NCBI RefSeq assembly: GCF_004352855.1
Contig: NZ_SJSC01000001.1
Location: forward strand, 806,001-870,000
Length of the DNA: 64,000 bases
Direction: 5' to 3'
Origin: Marinomonas sp. KMM3893
GTDB lineage: Bacteria > Pseudomonadota > Gammaproteobacteria > Pseudomonadales > Marinomonadaceae
The notes under the pieces were generated by a model. That model saw only the letters and a list, made by a program, of their open reading frames with translations. It did not search any database and had not been told where the DNA came from. A program made the position numbers and the translations under genes. Positions 54,853 to 63,993 of the stretch are shown one piece after another. Positions within the stretch are counted from its first letter, which is position 1; every line of letters begins with the position of its first letter.

Positions 54853-54890
54853 ACAAAAAAGGGAGCGATCATCATCGCTCCCTTTTCTTT
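54853..54890 (-). terminator. Rho-independent terminator of the MFS gene
   Basis: GGGAGCGAT pairs with ATCGCTCCC around a four-base loop, followed on the minus strand by TTTTTT. It lies about 20 bp past the stop codon. Confidence 0.87.
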
Positions 54891-54908
54891 TAGTACACCT
54901 AATAGGCG

Positions 54909-56090
54909 TTAAGCAGTGGCTCGTTCCGCCACGGAGCGGTTATCCAAGTAACCACTAAAACGCGTTAAAACAAACGCCACCAGCACAATAACGCCGCCAA
55001 CCCATGCGGTGTCTATTAGTTGGAATTTATCCACTATGTGGCCACCAATAAGCGCACCAAGCGCAATCCCAACATTAAACGCCGCAATATTCAGTCCAGA
55101 GGCTACGTCTACCGCATGTGGCGCTTCTCGCTCAGCAATCTGCACCACATAGACTTGTAGCCCTGGCACATTGCCAAAGGCAAAGGCGCCCCAAATCAAT
55201 ACAGTTGCTAACGCCAACCATGGGTAAGGCGCCGTAAAGTAAAATAAGAAAAGTACCGCCGCTAATGCTACAAAAAGGTAAGACAAAGCCGACACAGGTC
55301 CCATGCGATCCGCCATTCTGCCGCCGTAAATATTACCAACCGCCACCGACACGCCATACACCAGCATGATTAAACTAATTGCAGAAGAGGGAAAGCCGCT
55401 CACAGATTCAAGAATGGACGCTAAAAAAGTAAAGGCAACAAAGGTGCCGCCGTAGCCTATCGCAGTCATTGCATAGACCAATAACAAACGCGGTTTCGCC
55501 AATACAGACAACTGTTTCACCAAACTCGCACTGGCAGATTGAGGCAAGTTATTAGGTACTAAGATCGCGCTGCCAATCATGGCAACCAAACCAAGTGCAG
55601 ACACCACTAAAAAGGTCGCACGCCACCCAAAGTGTTGACCGATCCAAGTTCCTAAAGGCACCCCTGTCACCAAGGCAACCGTTAAGCCGGTAAACATCAA
55701 AGCAATCGCACTGGCTTCTTTTTCTTTCGACACCAAGCGAGTCGCTATCGTCGAACCAATAGAAAAGAACACACCATGGGCTAAGCCGGTTAATATTCTG
55801 GCGGTAATCAAGGCCTCATAGCTAGGTGCAATCCACGCCAGCATATTACCGAGAATAAACAAGCTCATTAAACCAATCAGCAGCCATTTTCGGTTTAACT
55901 TACCAGTTAACGCCGTTAATACAGGGGCACCAACGGCCACACCTAGCGCGTATAAACTGACCAGCAAACCCGCGCTTGGCAAGCTCACAGAAAGATCGTT
56001 TGCAATGGTTGGGATCAAGCCAACAATAACAAATTCAGTCGTACCAATTGCAAAGGCGCTGAGCGCCAGTGCCCAAAGAGCAAGCGGCAT
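54909..56090 (-). CDS. MFS exporter (AraJ/NepI-type DHA1 family)
   Basis: 393 aa, 12 membrane helices. LSAFAIGTTEFVIVGLIPTIA is the TM1 signature of the arabinose-efflux/AraJ group and LTGKLNRKWLL is motif A in loop 2-3; GLAHGVFFSIGSTIATRLV marks TM4-5. Proton-driven export of a small metabolite or drug is predicted. AGGAG lies shortly upstream of the ATG. A LysR gene is divergent 133 bp away and probably controls it. Confidence 0.87.
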   Translation of the reverse strand: MPLALWALALSAFAIGTTEFVIVGLIPTIANDLSVSLPSAGLLVSLYALGVAVGAPVLTALTGKLNRKWLLIGLMSLFILGNMLAWIAPSYEALITARILTGLAHGVFFSIGSTIATRLVSKEKEASAIALMFTGLTVALVTGVPLGTWIGQHFGWRATFLVVSALGLVAMIGSAILVPNNLPQSASASLVKQLSVLAKPRLLLVYAMTAIGYGGTFVAFTFLASILESVSGFPSSAISLIMLVYGVSVAVGNIYGGRMADRMGPVSALSYLFVALAAVLFLFYFTAPYPWLALATVLIWGAFAFGNVPGLQVYVVQIAEREAPHAVDVASGLNIAAFNVGIALGALIGGHIVDKFQLIDTAWVGGVIVLVAFVLTRFSGYLDNRSVAERATA

Positions 56091-56223
56091 AATAATGCAC
56101 TCCTATTAAAAATGAGATTTAAGTTTTGTTGGAGTGGAGTATGAAGCTTGTTAATATTTACAAAAACAGCATTAATAACAAATCACCTTTTCATAATCGG
56201 CAACAATATACGAGTGATGCAAG

Positions 56224-57114
56224 ATGAATGGTATACGCTCAAAGACAGAAGACTTAGAAATACTCCTTGCCGTCGCGGATCATGGGGGCTTTTCTGCCGC
56301 GGCCAACGCGCTCGACATACAAGTCGCCAAGGTTTCCCGTGCCATCTCACGCCTTGAACAAGAGCACGCCTGCAGTTTATTTACTCGCACCACTCGAAAG
56401 GTCACAGTGACGCAAGAAGGCGAGCAATTTATTCGCTCGATTCGTGAGGCAATGAAGCAAATAATGGGCGCGGAATTCGCCCTCACCGAACAAAAAATAC
56501 GCCCTAGTGGCCGTTTACGAATCGACGCTGCCAGCCCCTTTGTTCTTCATCAGCTTGTTCCTTTGATCAAGCCGTTTCGAATCGCCTATCCAGACATCGA
56601 ATTAGAGCTGGTATCAAATGACAGCATTATTGATTTGATCGAAAAGCGCACCGACCTAGCCATTCGGATCGGCGGCTTAAGTGATTCAGGACTGCACGCG
56701 TCACTGCTTGGACGCAGCCCTTTGCATTTAGTGGCTGCGCCTGATTATCTCTTGCGCTCAGGCACCCCCAGCACACTGGATGAGCTAAGCCAGCACGATA
56801 TTATTGGCTTCTCTGATAGTGCGAACTTAAACAAGCTACCCAATACCCCTCCCGTCAATCTGGCGGTTAGCATCAAAGCCAACAGCGGAGAGACCATTCG
56901 CCAGCTGTGCTTAGAGGGCAACGGCATTGCCCTGCTGTCTCATTTTATGATTGCCAATGATCTTCAGTCTGGCCGCCTAGTTACCTTACTGCCAGACGCC
57001 ATCCATACACCAAATCCACGAGAATTGATTCAAGCTGTGTATTACAAGCACACAGCACTTGCCTCTAGAATCGACGCGTTTTTGCAGTTTATTGTTGGAA
57101 AACTCAGCTTTTAA
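56224..57114 (+). CDS. LysR regulator divergent from the MFS exporter
   Basis: 296 aa. N-terminal HTH (EDLEILLAVADHGGFSAAAN and the recognition helix QVAKVSRAISRLEQE) and a periplasmic-binding-like effector domain with LRIDAASPFVLHQLVPLI and LAIRIGGL. It belongs to the CrgA-like LysR subgroup. The divergent arrangement with the MFS exporter suggests it controls exporter expression in response to the exported compound. No strong ribosome site before the ATG. Confidence 0.87.
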   Translation: MNGIRSKTEDLEILLAVADHGGFSAAANALDIQVAKVSRAISRLEQEHACSLFTRTTRKVTVTQEGEQFIRSIREAMKQIMGAEFALTEQKIRPSGRLRIDAASPFVLHQLVPLIKPFRIAYPDIELELVSNDSIIDLIEKRTDLAIRIGGLSDSGLHASLLGRSPLHLVAAPDYLLRSGTPSTLDELSQHDIIGFSDSANLNKLPNTPPVNLAVSIKANSGETIRQLCLEGNGIALLSHFMIANDLQSGRLVTLLPDAIHTPNPRELIQAVYYKHTALASRIDAFLQFIVGKLSF

Positions 57115-57130
57115 CGTTTTTCAAAGCCAT

Positions 57131-57160
57131 AAAAAAGGGCTAACCAAGTTAGCCCTTTAC
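57131..57160. terminator. Rho-independent terminator between LysR and GST genes
   Basis: GGGCTAAC pairs with GTTAGCCC around a three-base loop, flanked by A6 and TTTACTT, in the gap between convergent genes. Confidence 0.85.
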
Positions 57161-57189
57161 TTAACCAATAACGATTCAACCCAGTCTAA

Positions 57190-58041
57190 TTAGTCGAGTA
57201 AACCATCAAAATCGGAAGCGCCATGACGCTCCAGCAGTTTGGCTCCGTCACCAAACCCTTTGTTTACGATGCGACCACGCTGAACCGCTGGGCGTGCTTC
57301 AATCTGTTTTGCCCAACGCATCACGTTTTTGTAGCTTGCTACGTCCAAAAACTCAGCGGCATCGTACAAGTTACCCAGTACCAAATTACCATACCAAGGC
57401 CAAATCGCGATGTCTGCAATCGAGTACTCTTCACCTGCAAAGAATTCATTGTTTGCTAAGTGCTGATCAAGTACGTCTAGTTCACGCTTTACTTCCATTG
57501 AAAAACGATCAATTGGATACTGCATTTTAGACGGTGCGTAGGCATAGAAATGACCAAAACCGCCACCTAAATATGGAGCAGAACCCATTTGCCAAAACAA
57601 CCAATTGCGACATTCTGTCTTAGCTTTAAAGTCACTCGGCACAAGCGCATCAAACTTTTCAGCCAAATATTGCAAAATAGAGCCAGATTCAAACACGCGA
57701 GTTGGCGGTGTTGTACTGTGATCCATCAGAGCAGGGATTTTTGAATTCGGATTGATCTCTACAAAACCGGAGCCAAACTGATCGCCTTCACCAATGTTAA
57801 TCAAATAGGCGTCGTATTCGGCGGCGTCGATTCCCATAGCCAATAGCTCTTCGAGCATGATAGTCACTTTTTGGCCATTCGGTGTTGCTAAAGAATGCAG
57901 TTGAAGTGAGTGCTCACCTACCGGCAATACTTTTTCATGTGTCGCCCCTGCAGTCGGTCGGTTAGTGCTAGCAAATTTACCACCATTTTCAGACTCCCAT
58001 TGCCAAACTTTTGGCGGGGTGTAACTTGTCTCAGTACTCAT
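57190..58041 (-). CDS. yghU: Glutathione S-transferase, YghU-like
   Basis: 283 aa, longer than typical GSTs, as in the YghU/YfcG nu class with disulfide-bond reductase activity. It opens with TSYTPPKVWQWESENGGKFA and NRPTAGATHEKVLPVGEHSL (parts), matching YghU; the thioredoxin-like domain carries TPNGQKVTIMLEEL with the conserved Thr/Asn glutathione contacts and PNSKIPALMDH; the helical C-terminal domain follows with YSIADIAIWPWY. The start at 58041 has AGGAG; the frame is open 18 codons upstream. Upstream is divergent from nothing close; the fpr terminator lies 170 bp away. Confidence 0.9.
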   Translation of the reverse strand: MSTETSYTPPKVWQWESENGGKFASTNRPTAGATHEKVLPVGEHSLQLHSLATPNGQKVTIMLEELLAMGIDAAEYDAYLINIGEGDQFGSGFVEINPNSKIPALMDHSTTPPTRVFESGSILQYLAEKFDALVPSDFKAKTECRNWLFWQMGSAPYLGGGFGHFYAYAPSKMQYPIDRFSMEVKRELDVLDQHLANNEFFAGEEYSIADIAIWPWYGNLVLGNLYDAAEFLDVASYKNVMRWAKQIEARPAVQRGRIVNKGFGDGAKLLERHGASDFDGLLD

Positions 58042-58213
58042 AGAATCTCCTAAGTGTCTTTTTGCAAACCAGGTAAAAAAGTCTTTGCAGCCCAATGGCC
58101 TACAAAATTTAGCTGATTCGTCAGTCGTATCTGTCTAGATGGGGCCTTTTTTGAGGCTCACAATAGCCTTGCTACCAGAACCAGGCTATATCGACAATGC
58201 ACACGAAAATAAT

Positions 58214-58255
58214 GACACAAAAAATCCTTTGTGCACTAGAGCACAAAGGATGAAA
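58214..58255 (-). terminator. Rho-independent terminator after fpr
   Basis: ATCCTTTGTGC pairs with GCACAAAGGAT (11 bp) around six bases, followed on the minus strand by TTTTTTG. It lies about 25 bp past the fpr stop codon. Confidence 0.87.
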
Positions 58256-58274
58256 AAATGGGGAAGTAAAAACC

Positions 58275-59051
58275 TTATTTCTCGACAAAGGCTCTTTCAA
58301 TCACATAATCGCCTGGAACACCGATCTTAGGTGATTCATTAAAGCCTCGTTGATCCAACAAGGCTGCCGTGTCTTTTAGCATATGCGGGCTGCCACAAAT
58401 CATCACGCGATCATGCTCAGGACTCATTGGAGGTAGACCTATGTCTTCAAAAAGCTTGCCGCTGGCGATCAAATCGGTCAAGCGACCTTGGTTGCGAAAT
58501 GGCTCTCGCGTCACCGTTGGGTAATAGATCAGCTTCTCTCTCACCAAATCACCAAAGTACTCGTTATTTGGCAACTCGTTTTCAATAAAGTCCGCATAAG
58601 CTAATTCGCTAACGTGACGCACACCATGAACCAAGATGATTTTTTCGTATTCATCGTAGGCTTCAAAGTCTTGTATCAAGCTCAAAAATGGCGCCAAACC
58701 AGTGCCTGTGGATAACAAATACAAGTGCTTACCTGGGTGCAGATCACGGGTCACTAGAGTGCCTGTTGGTTTGCGGCTGACTAAAATATCATCGCCTGCT
58801 TTTAAATGCTGCAAGCGTGACGTTAAAGGGCCATCGGCGACCTTGATACTAAAGAATTCCAAATGCTCACTGTAATTAGGGCTAGCAATGCTGTAAGCGC
58901 GTATCAAAGGACGAGAGTCTGTTTCTAGGCAAATCATCACAAATTGGCCATTATCAAAGCGCAAACTTGGGTCTCGCGTCACTTTAAAACTAAAAAGATT
59001 GTCATCCCAATGATGAACACTCAATACTTGTTCGGTTGCAAATCCACTCAT
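58275..59051 (-). CDS. fpr: Ferredoxin/flavodoxin-NADP reductase
   Basis: 258 aa FAD enzyme exchanging electrons between NADPH and ferredoxin or flavodoxin. RAYSIASPNY is the FAD-binding RxYS motif, LLSTGTGLAPFLSLI the NADP-binding loop, and MICGSPHMLKDT the nicotinamide region. The C-terminal VIERAFVEK ending is that of the bacterial subclass from Azotobacter and Pseudomonas. It is divergent from a finR-like gene, the arrangement known in Pseudomonas where FinR activates fpr under superoxide stress. Confidence 0.95.
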   Translation of the reverse strand: MSGFATEQVLSVHHWDDNLFSFKVTRDPSLRFDNGQFVMICLETDSRPLIRAYSIASPNYSEHLEFFSIKVADGPLTSRLQHLKAGDDILVSRKPTGTLVTRDLHPGKHLYLLSTGTGLAPFLSLIQDFEAYDEYEKIILVHGVRHVSELAYADFIENELPNNEYFGDLVREKLIYYPTVTREPFRNQGRLTDLIASGKLFEDIGLPPMSPEHDRVMICGSPHMLKDTAALLDQRGFNESPKIGVPGDYVIERAFVEK

Positions 59052-59190
59052 GATTATCCTGCTATAAATCTATAAAAATGGTCGTCTGAAGGACTAAGAA
59101 GACTAAACAGTCGAGACTTCAGCGTTTTCGTTGCTGTCTATTTTATAAACGACTATAGTATTTGTTAAGTTGATTGTTTAGATATTATCC

Positions 59191-59205
59191 ATCTATAAAA
59201 TAGAT
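59191..59205. promoter_or_regulatory. T-N11-A palindrome in the fpr-finR gap
   Basis: ATCTATAAAATAGAT, identical to the site at 2444-2458. It lies 10 bp upstream of the finR-like start, in the region where a LysR regulator would bind to control itself and fpr. Confidence 0.5.
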
Positions 59206-59214
59206 ATAGAGCCT

Positions 59215-60147
59215 ATGAAGTTTACCCTGAGACAACTTGAGATTTTTGTTGCCGTGTCACGTACCGGCAGTGTTTCCCGTGCTGCCAACACCCTATTTTT
59301 ATCGCAATCCGCAACCAGCACAGCATTGGGTGAACTGGAGCGCCAGTACAACGCACGGTTATTTGATCGTGCGGGGAAATCGCTCAAAATCAACGAAATG
59401 GGACGACAAATACTGCCTTTAGCCGTCGAGCTACTGGATCGAGCAGAAGACATTAACAACACGCTCAAAGGCCACCAAGGCTACGGCCTAATGAAAATTG
59501 GCGCCACGTTAACCATAGGCAATTATCTGGCCACGCTCTTGGTCGCTGAGTTTCTACACCTACACCCAGACAGCCAAATAAAGCTCGAAGTACACAACAC
59601 CAGCGCGATCATCCAACAAATCAGCAACTATGAATTAGACATCGGCTTGATCGAAGGCGCATGCCACCACCCAGACATAGAAGTCGAAAAATGGATGGCC
59701 GATGAGCTGGTTGTTTTCTGCGCACCTGATAATCCGTTAGCCAACGCCGACAACATCAGTATGGAAACGCTCATTAAAACCCCTTGGATTCTCCGAGAAA
59801 GTGGCTCAGGAACACGCGAAACCTTTGACCATGCCTTTCATCACTATCATGCTCAACTTAACATTCGCTTAGAGCTTGAACACACCGAAGCCATTAAGCG
59901 CGCGGTGGAATCCGGCTTGGGCATTGGTTGCATTTCCCGCCTTGCGTTAAAAGATGCCTTTCGCCGTGGCAGCTTAGTCCCCATTGAAACCCCTGAATTG
60001 GATCTAAAGCGTTATTTCTACTTTCTTTGGCATAAGAAAAAATTCCAGACCCCAAGCATTCGAGAATTTCTCCTATTGTGCCGCACCATCACCGAAGGCA
60101 TAGAACGCAGCGATCAAGTTAACCTGTCTAAAATAAACCAACACTGA
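59215..60147 (+). CDS. finR: FinR-like LysR regulator
   Basis: 310 aa. HTH in the first 60 residues (TLRQLEIFVAVSRTGSVSRA, LFLSQSATSTALGELERQ) and an effector domain with MKIGATLTIGNYL and the CysB-like ESGSGTRETFDHAF segment. Divergent position next to fpr is diagnostic of FinR in pseudomonads, which activates fpr in response to superoxide and redox cyclers. The gap of 163 bp contains the T-N11-A palindrome. The name rests on context plus family similarity. Confidence 0.82.
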   Translation: MKFTLRQLEIFVAVSRTGSVSRAANTLFLSQSATSTALGELERQYNARLFDRAGKSLKINEMGRQILPLAVELLDRAEDINNTLKGHQGYGLMKIGATLTIGNYLATLLVAEFLHLHPDSQIKLEVHNTSAIIQQISNYELDIGLIEGACHHPDIEVEKWMADELVVFCAPDNPLANADNISMETLIKTPWILRESGSGTRETFDHAFHHYHAQLNIRLELEHTEAIKRAVESGLGIGCISRLALKDAFRRGSLVPIETPELDLKRYFYFLWHKKKFQTPSIREFLLLCRTITEGIERSDQVNLSKINQH

Positions 60148-60462
60148 CCCTGATGAGTTCAACATAAACTCACAGAGTCAGCAGCGGTAATTTTTTCAGA
60201 CTGTATAAAAAAACTACAGAAATATAAAAAATCAGCCTGACTAACAAACGCTTTTTACCTTGAGCCTTACCGCTTGGCTTTATCGAAAAAAGCCCTTTTT
60301 CTGCGAAGGATGTGACAAGTTTGTCAGTTTTTTCTCATAAAAAGAGCAGTAAAAGTGAAGAAAGGCGGGCTCCTGTCAGACTGGCACGCACCTTGTTACT
60401 TACCTGAGTACAGCGCTAATTTGCTTGTATCATTTTTTAAAAAGTAACTGAGGAGTAAGCAC
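60148..60462. other. Intergenic region upstream of the outer membrane protein gene
   Basis: 315 bp. A weak hairpin (GAGTT/AACTC near 60160-60177) may end finR. The rest is AT-rich and presumably holds the barrel-protein promoter. A possible sRNA-type T run (CCCTTTTTCT near 60293) has no convincing stem. Nothing else was recognised. Confidence 0.4.
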
Positions 60463-61044
60463 ATGAAGAACTTAATTCCCGCACTCGCGACAACGGTCGC
60501 ATTAGTTTCTTTCAGCACAATTGCAGCAGCAAATGAAGGGCCAACCAACACGCACGGATTTTATGTTGGTGGTAACTATGGTTATTTAAAACTCGATGGT
60601 GATGATGATTTTGACCAAGACAGTGATCATGATATCAAGCAAGGTGTGATTGGCTATCGAATCAACCAATACATTGCTTTAGAAGGGAGTTACATCGACT
60701 TTGGACACTATGGTAATGATGTGACCAGCGCCAAAACAGACGGCTATACTGCGGCGATTAAAGGCACCATTCCTGTCGGTAATCGCGTCGAGCTGTTCGC
60801 AAAAGCCGGACAACTTTGGTACTCAACCGATTATTCCGTTGCTTCTTATAGCGACAGTTCTGACGACACTGGAGTCTTTGCAGGCGCCGGGGTTGGCTTC
60901 AAGGTGACGGATAACTTTTTGCTCAACGCACAATACACTTGGTATGACGTTGATCTAGATGCGAAAAGTGCCACCGACAGCTCTAGCACTCACACCAATA
61001 CGGACTTTAACCAAGCCAGCGTGGGTGCTGAATACCGCTTCTAA
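60463..61044 (+). CDS. Small outer membrane beta-barrel protein
   Basis: 193 aa. Signal peptide about residues 1-24 (ending AAAN). The mature chain alternates beta strands: THGFYVGGNYGYLKLD, YIALEGSYIDFG, VELFAKAGQLWYSTDY, GVFAGAGVGFKV, FLLNAQYTWYDVDLD, and ends ASVGAEYRF with the terminal phenylalanine needed for BAM insertion. This is the OmpA-transmembrane/OmpW-like eight-stranded barrel type without an OmpA peptidoglycan domain. A strong GAGGAG site precedes the ATG. Role is unknown; the surface loops are rich in aspartate and serine. Confidence 0.85.
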   Translation: MKNLIPALATTVALVSFSTIAAANEGPTNTHGFYVGGNYGYLKLDGDDDFDQDSDHDIKQGVIGYRINQYIALEGSYIDFGHYGNDVTSAKTDGYTAAIKGTIPVGNRVELFAKAGQLWYSTDYSVASYSDSSDDTGVFAGAGVGFKVTDNFLLNAQYTWYDVDLDAKSATDSSSTHTNTDFNQASVGAEYRF

Positions 61045-61052
61045 CTAGTGTT

Positions 61053-61084
61053 GGCTCGAGAAGACAATGCTTGTCGAGCCTCTT
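61053..61084 (+). terminator. Hairpin after the outer membrane protein gene
   Basis: GGCTCGA pairs with TCGAGCC, with GACAA/TTGTC able to extend the interior, followed by TCTTTAAA. It probably ends the barrel-protein transcript. Confidence 0.65.
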
Positions 61085-61100
61085 TAAACCGCCGTAAGAA

Positions 61101-61451
61101 TTAAGCTAATTTTGGCGCATCAAAATCTTCAGGTTCATCCGAGTACACGCACACATTCCAATCTTCAATTAAGCCATCACTAGACAGGCACTGGCTCTCA
61201 AAAAATGCCGCCAATTCGTTGCGCTGGTTATGAGCTTCAAATGACTTCATATCTTGCCAAATTTCATTCAAAACAATGGGGAAGCTGGTGCCAGTGGCCG
61301 CTGGGCTAGCGATTTGGCGCGTGACGCGATATTGAATACAACCGTCTTCTCGTACCGTGTTGGCTTCAAGTCCTTGTAATAACTTGAAGACCGCCTTTTC
61401 CTGGCCCGCTTTTGGTAAAAACTGCGCAATGCAATACACTTTGCTCGACAT
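61101..61451 (-). CDS. Antibiotic biosynthesis monooxygenase (ABM) domain protein
   Basis: 116 aa ferredoxin-like fold protein of the ABM/putative quinol monooxygenase family: VYCIAQFLPKAGQEKAVFKLLQGLE, EDGCIQYRVTRQ, and LNEIWQDMKSFEAHN (each in part) are typical. Members dimerise and some oxidise quinols without cofactor. AAAGGACG precedes the ATG. Divergent from the nitroreductase gene, which suggests a shared role in quinone or aromatic redox detoxification (inference). Confidence 0.82.
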   Translation of the reverse strand: MSSKVYCIAQFLPKAGQEKAVFKLLQGLEANTVREDGCIQYRVTRQIASPAATGTSFPIVLNEIWQDMKSFEAHNQRNELAAFFESQCLSSDGLIEDWNVCVYSDEPEDFDAPKLA

Positions 61452-61662
61452 AATGACGTCCTTTCAGAAAATAAAAAAACTCTTCAACTGCTGTTGAAAA
61501 GCCGAATGACCATAGCCAATCTACTAGAGACTGACAAGTTCCTCTGAGCCACTTTCCTATATTGCCTTCTTTGTGCAGCAAAATGCGAAAGCTCATAAGC
61601 TTCTTTCTTTCTGTTAATCGTCTGATTAATATCGATGGTTATTATTACAAGGTAGCCTAGTT

Positions 61663-62400
61663 ATGAACCCTATTATTGAAGCCCAACTCGCCCACAAATC
61701 GATTCGTAAATATCTAGATAAAGACATCGAGCCCGCGCTTTTACACCAGCTTATCCACAGCGCTCAAGGTGCCGCTTCATCAAGTTTTATCCAAGCGTAT
61801 TCATTGGTACAAGTATCTGATCGCAACAATAGAAAACAAATTGCCACCTTAGCTGGCGGCCAAACATGGGTCGAAGCGGCGCCAGAGTTTCTGGTCATCT
61901 GTGCTGATCTAAGCCGAGTAGAATACGCCTGTGTAGAGCAAGGACTTGGCAAATTAGAAGGCCAAGCCGAACACTTCTTAACCGCAACTGTCGACGCCGC
62001 ACTTATGGCGCAAAACCTAATGTTAGCAGCCGAATCTGTTGGCCTTGGCGCTGTCTTTATTGGCGGCATCCGTAATGACCCTGCCCAAGTGTCTGAGCTG
62101 CTCGCCTTGCCTGAACAGGTTTACCCTGTGTTTGGTATTTGTCTTGGTTATCCTGATGCAGAACCAGACGTTAAGCCGCGCCTGCCTGTTGATGTCGTAT
62201 TACATACTGACCGTTATGACGCGTCGCGCTGTGCAACCGATGTCAAAGCATACGATGCACAAATGGAAGCCTATTACCAAAGCCGTGGTGACAACCAAAA
62301 AATCAGCAACTGGTCAGAACAAACCGCAGCAGCAGTACAAAGAAAGAAACGCGAACACATGCTTGGTTTTTTACAAGAACGCGGTTTTCTAAACAAATAA
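61663..62400 (+). CDS. Oxygen-insensitive NADPH nitroreductase, NfsA-like
   Basis: 245 aa FMN-dependent nitroreductase. HKSIRKYLDKDIEPALL and SSSFIQAYSLVQVSD are the NfsA/FRP-type FMN-binding segments; LAAESVGLGAVFIGGIRN follows, then the long C-terminal extension with WSEQTAAAVQRKKREHMLGFL (part) typical of NfsA. Length matches E. coli NfsA (240 aa). It predicts two-electron reduction of quinones and nitroaromatics. Divergent from the ABM gene. Confidence 0.9.
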   Translation: MNPIIEAQLAHKSIRKYLDKDIEPALLHQLIHSAQGAASSSFIQAYSLVQVSDRNNRKQIATLAGGQTWVEAAPEFLVICADLSRVEYACVEQGLGKLEGQAEHFLTATVDAALMAQNLMLAAESVGLGAVFIGGIRNDPAQVSELLALPEQVYPVFGICLGYPDAEPDVKPRLPVDVVLHTDRYDASRCATDVKAYDAQMEAYYQSRGDNQKISNWSEQTAAAVQRKKREHMLGFLQERGFLNK

Positions 62401-62437
62401 ACTCGTTTAAAAGGCCTAATGAGTTTTTTATTCGGCT

Positions 62438-62470
62438 GTGAAAGCGTGATCAAGAGTCACGCTTTCGTCT
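62438..62470 (+). terminator. Rho-independent terminator after the nitroreductase gene
   Basis: GAAAGCGTGA pairs with TCACGCTTTC (10 bp) around a seven-base loop, followed by GTCTTAAG. It lies about 40 bp past the stop codon. Confidence 0.75.
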
Positions 62471-62550
62471 TAAGCCTGATAATGCTCAACGGTCGATTCG
62501 CTTTTAACAATCAACCTTCGACAATCAGCTTCTGGCAATTTATCAGCTAA

Positions 62551-63786
62551 CTAAGCCAACTGATTTTTGGGTGCCAAGGCGCTAAGTAAAGCGCTTTCCT
62601 CACCCGCAATCGATTTCGCTAAGAGCTCAGCCGTTGTTGGTCCTAATGTGAAGCCTTGATGCCCATGGCCAAAATTAAACCATAACCCCTTATGCTTAGG
62701 CGCTGCTCCTACCAGAGGTAACATTCCTGGCATACAAGGGCGAGTTCCTACCCATTGTGGCTCAATTACCCTATCTCCTAGGGGAAGAATGTCACTCAAC
62801 GCCTTAGCACCACGAGCTAGCTGACGCGAATCAAGTGGCGCATTCATTGGCACTAATGCAGCCCCTGTTGTCACCCTCAAACCAGATGTCATGGCAGAAG
62901 CGACCACGCCATTTTCCACATCCATTAACGGTCGCGTTAGTGTCATTGGTGAGGAAAAATGCCCATGGTAACCACGTTTGTAAATCATCGGAATTCGATA
63001 ACCAAAACGCTTGAGCAACTCTGGCGACCAAGGACCTAACGCAACCACCGCATGTTCAGCATGCAAGGCCCCTTCTTGGGTCATGACTTGCCAGCCGGTT
63101 GCGGTTTGCAGCAAACTGTCCGCTTCACCAAAAACAAAGCGCCCACCGCGAGACACAAATAAGGCCGCGTACGCTTTCGTCAAATCACCCGGCGATCGGC
63201 AACTCCAGTTTTGTTCAAAATCCACCACGCCCACTGGGTCACCGCGTAACTCAGGCTCTTCTGCACGATAGCGTTTTCCGTCGATAATCCGCGATGTTAC
63301 GCCGTATTCACGTTCCAAAAAGGTCGCCTTTTGAGCGGCTTGCTCAAACGCCTCTGCCGTTCGGTATAGCATAGCGAAACCATTACGCTGAATAAGCGCT
63401 TCAGCACCAGAATCACGAATCCAACCAGCATGATCTTTTGTCGATCGCGAAGTAAGCTGGGAATAAAAATGGGAAATTTCACGATGCTTCGCCATAGAAG
63501 AATGTCGGAAATAAGACAAAAGCGCTGGCGCCATTTGCATTAACCCATCTAATCGCCAAGTCACATCATTGTTCACTTCAAACACGTATTGAAACAACGC
63601 CATCGGGTTTCTAGGCAATGCATAAGGCTCTGCCGCTTCAGCTTGAATGATGCCAGCATTGCCATAACTGGTTTCACAGCCAGCCTCCATACGATCCACA
63701 AGTGTCACGGTATGGCCCGCCGCCTGTAGCACGAGCGCACTACTAACACCCACCATCCCTGCGCCTAACACCAAAAACTCAGCCAT
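62551..63786 (-). CDS. FAD-dependent D-amino-acid dehydrogenase, DadA-like
   Basis: 411 aa. The dinucleotide-binding motif FLVLGAGMVGVSSALVLQAAG opens the chain (cited in part: GAGMVGVS), followed by the GCETSYGNAGIIQ segment typical of DadA, and a C-terminal FAD motif GLWFNFGHGHQGFTLGPTTA. Oxidises D-amino acids (or related secondary amines) to keto acids and passes electrons to the respiratory chain. AAGGAGAAGG precedes the ATG. Two similar 10-bp sites lie upstream (63834-63843 and 63984-63993). Substrate cannot be fixed; hydroxyproline epimer dehydrogenases look similar. Confidence 0.87.
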   Translation of the reverse strand: MAEFLVLGAGMVGVSSALVLQAAGHTVTLVDRMEAGCETSYGNAGIIQAEAAEPYALPRNPMALFQYVFEVNNDVTWRLDGLMQMAPALLSYFRHSSMAKHREISHFYSQLTSRSTKDHAGWIRDSGAEALIQRNGFAMLYRTAEAFEQAAQKATFLEREYGVTSRIIDGKRYRAEEPELRGDPVGVVDFEQNWSCRSPGDLTKAYAALFVSRGGRFVFGEADSLLQTATGWQVMTQEGALHAEHAVVALGPWSPELLKRFGYRIPMIYKRGYHGHFSSPMTLTRPLMDVENGVVASAMTSGLRVTTGAALVPMNAPLDSRQLARGAKALSDILPLGDRVIEPQWVGTRPCMPGMLPLVGAAPKHKGLWFNFGHGHQGFTLGPTTAELLAKSIAGEESALLSALAPKNQLA

Positions 63787-63833
63787 ACCTTCTCCTTAAC
63801 GATCCATTTGAAACGCCATTAAAAAACACTAAT

Positions 63834-63993
63834 TGTCTATACATGTATTAATGATATATTTTTGATGGTAAATTATTCCCGCAAGTGAAAAATAGCGGTT
63901 AATAGAGACTATTGCCTCTAAAAACACTAACTCTCTTGTTATCACTTGTTGGTTTAACAATAAAAACAAACAGAAATATAGGTTGTATATACA
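63834..63993. promoter_or_regulatory. Paired TGTnTATACA sites upstream of the dadA-like gene
   Basis: TGTCTATACA (63834-63843) and the perfect palindrome TGTATATACA (63984-63993) match in nine of ten positions and lie about 150 bp apart. They resemble GntR-family operators and may regulate the dehydrogenase gene or the divergent gene beyond the window. Confidence 0.4.

Larger units (their letters stand above)
54595..54908. other. Intergenic region between lactate permease and MFS genes
   Basis: 314 bp holding the lactate permease promoter region, the inverted repeat at 54765-54792 and the MFS terminator at 54853-54890. No open frame of note. Confidence 0.5.
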
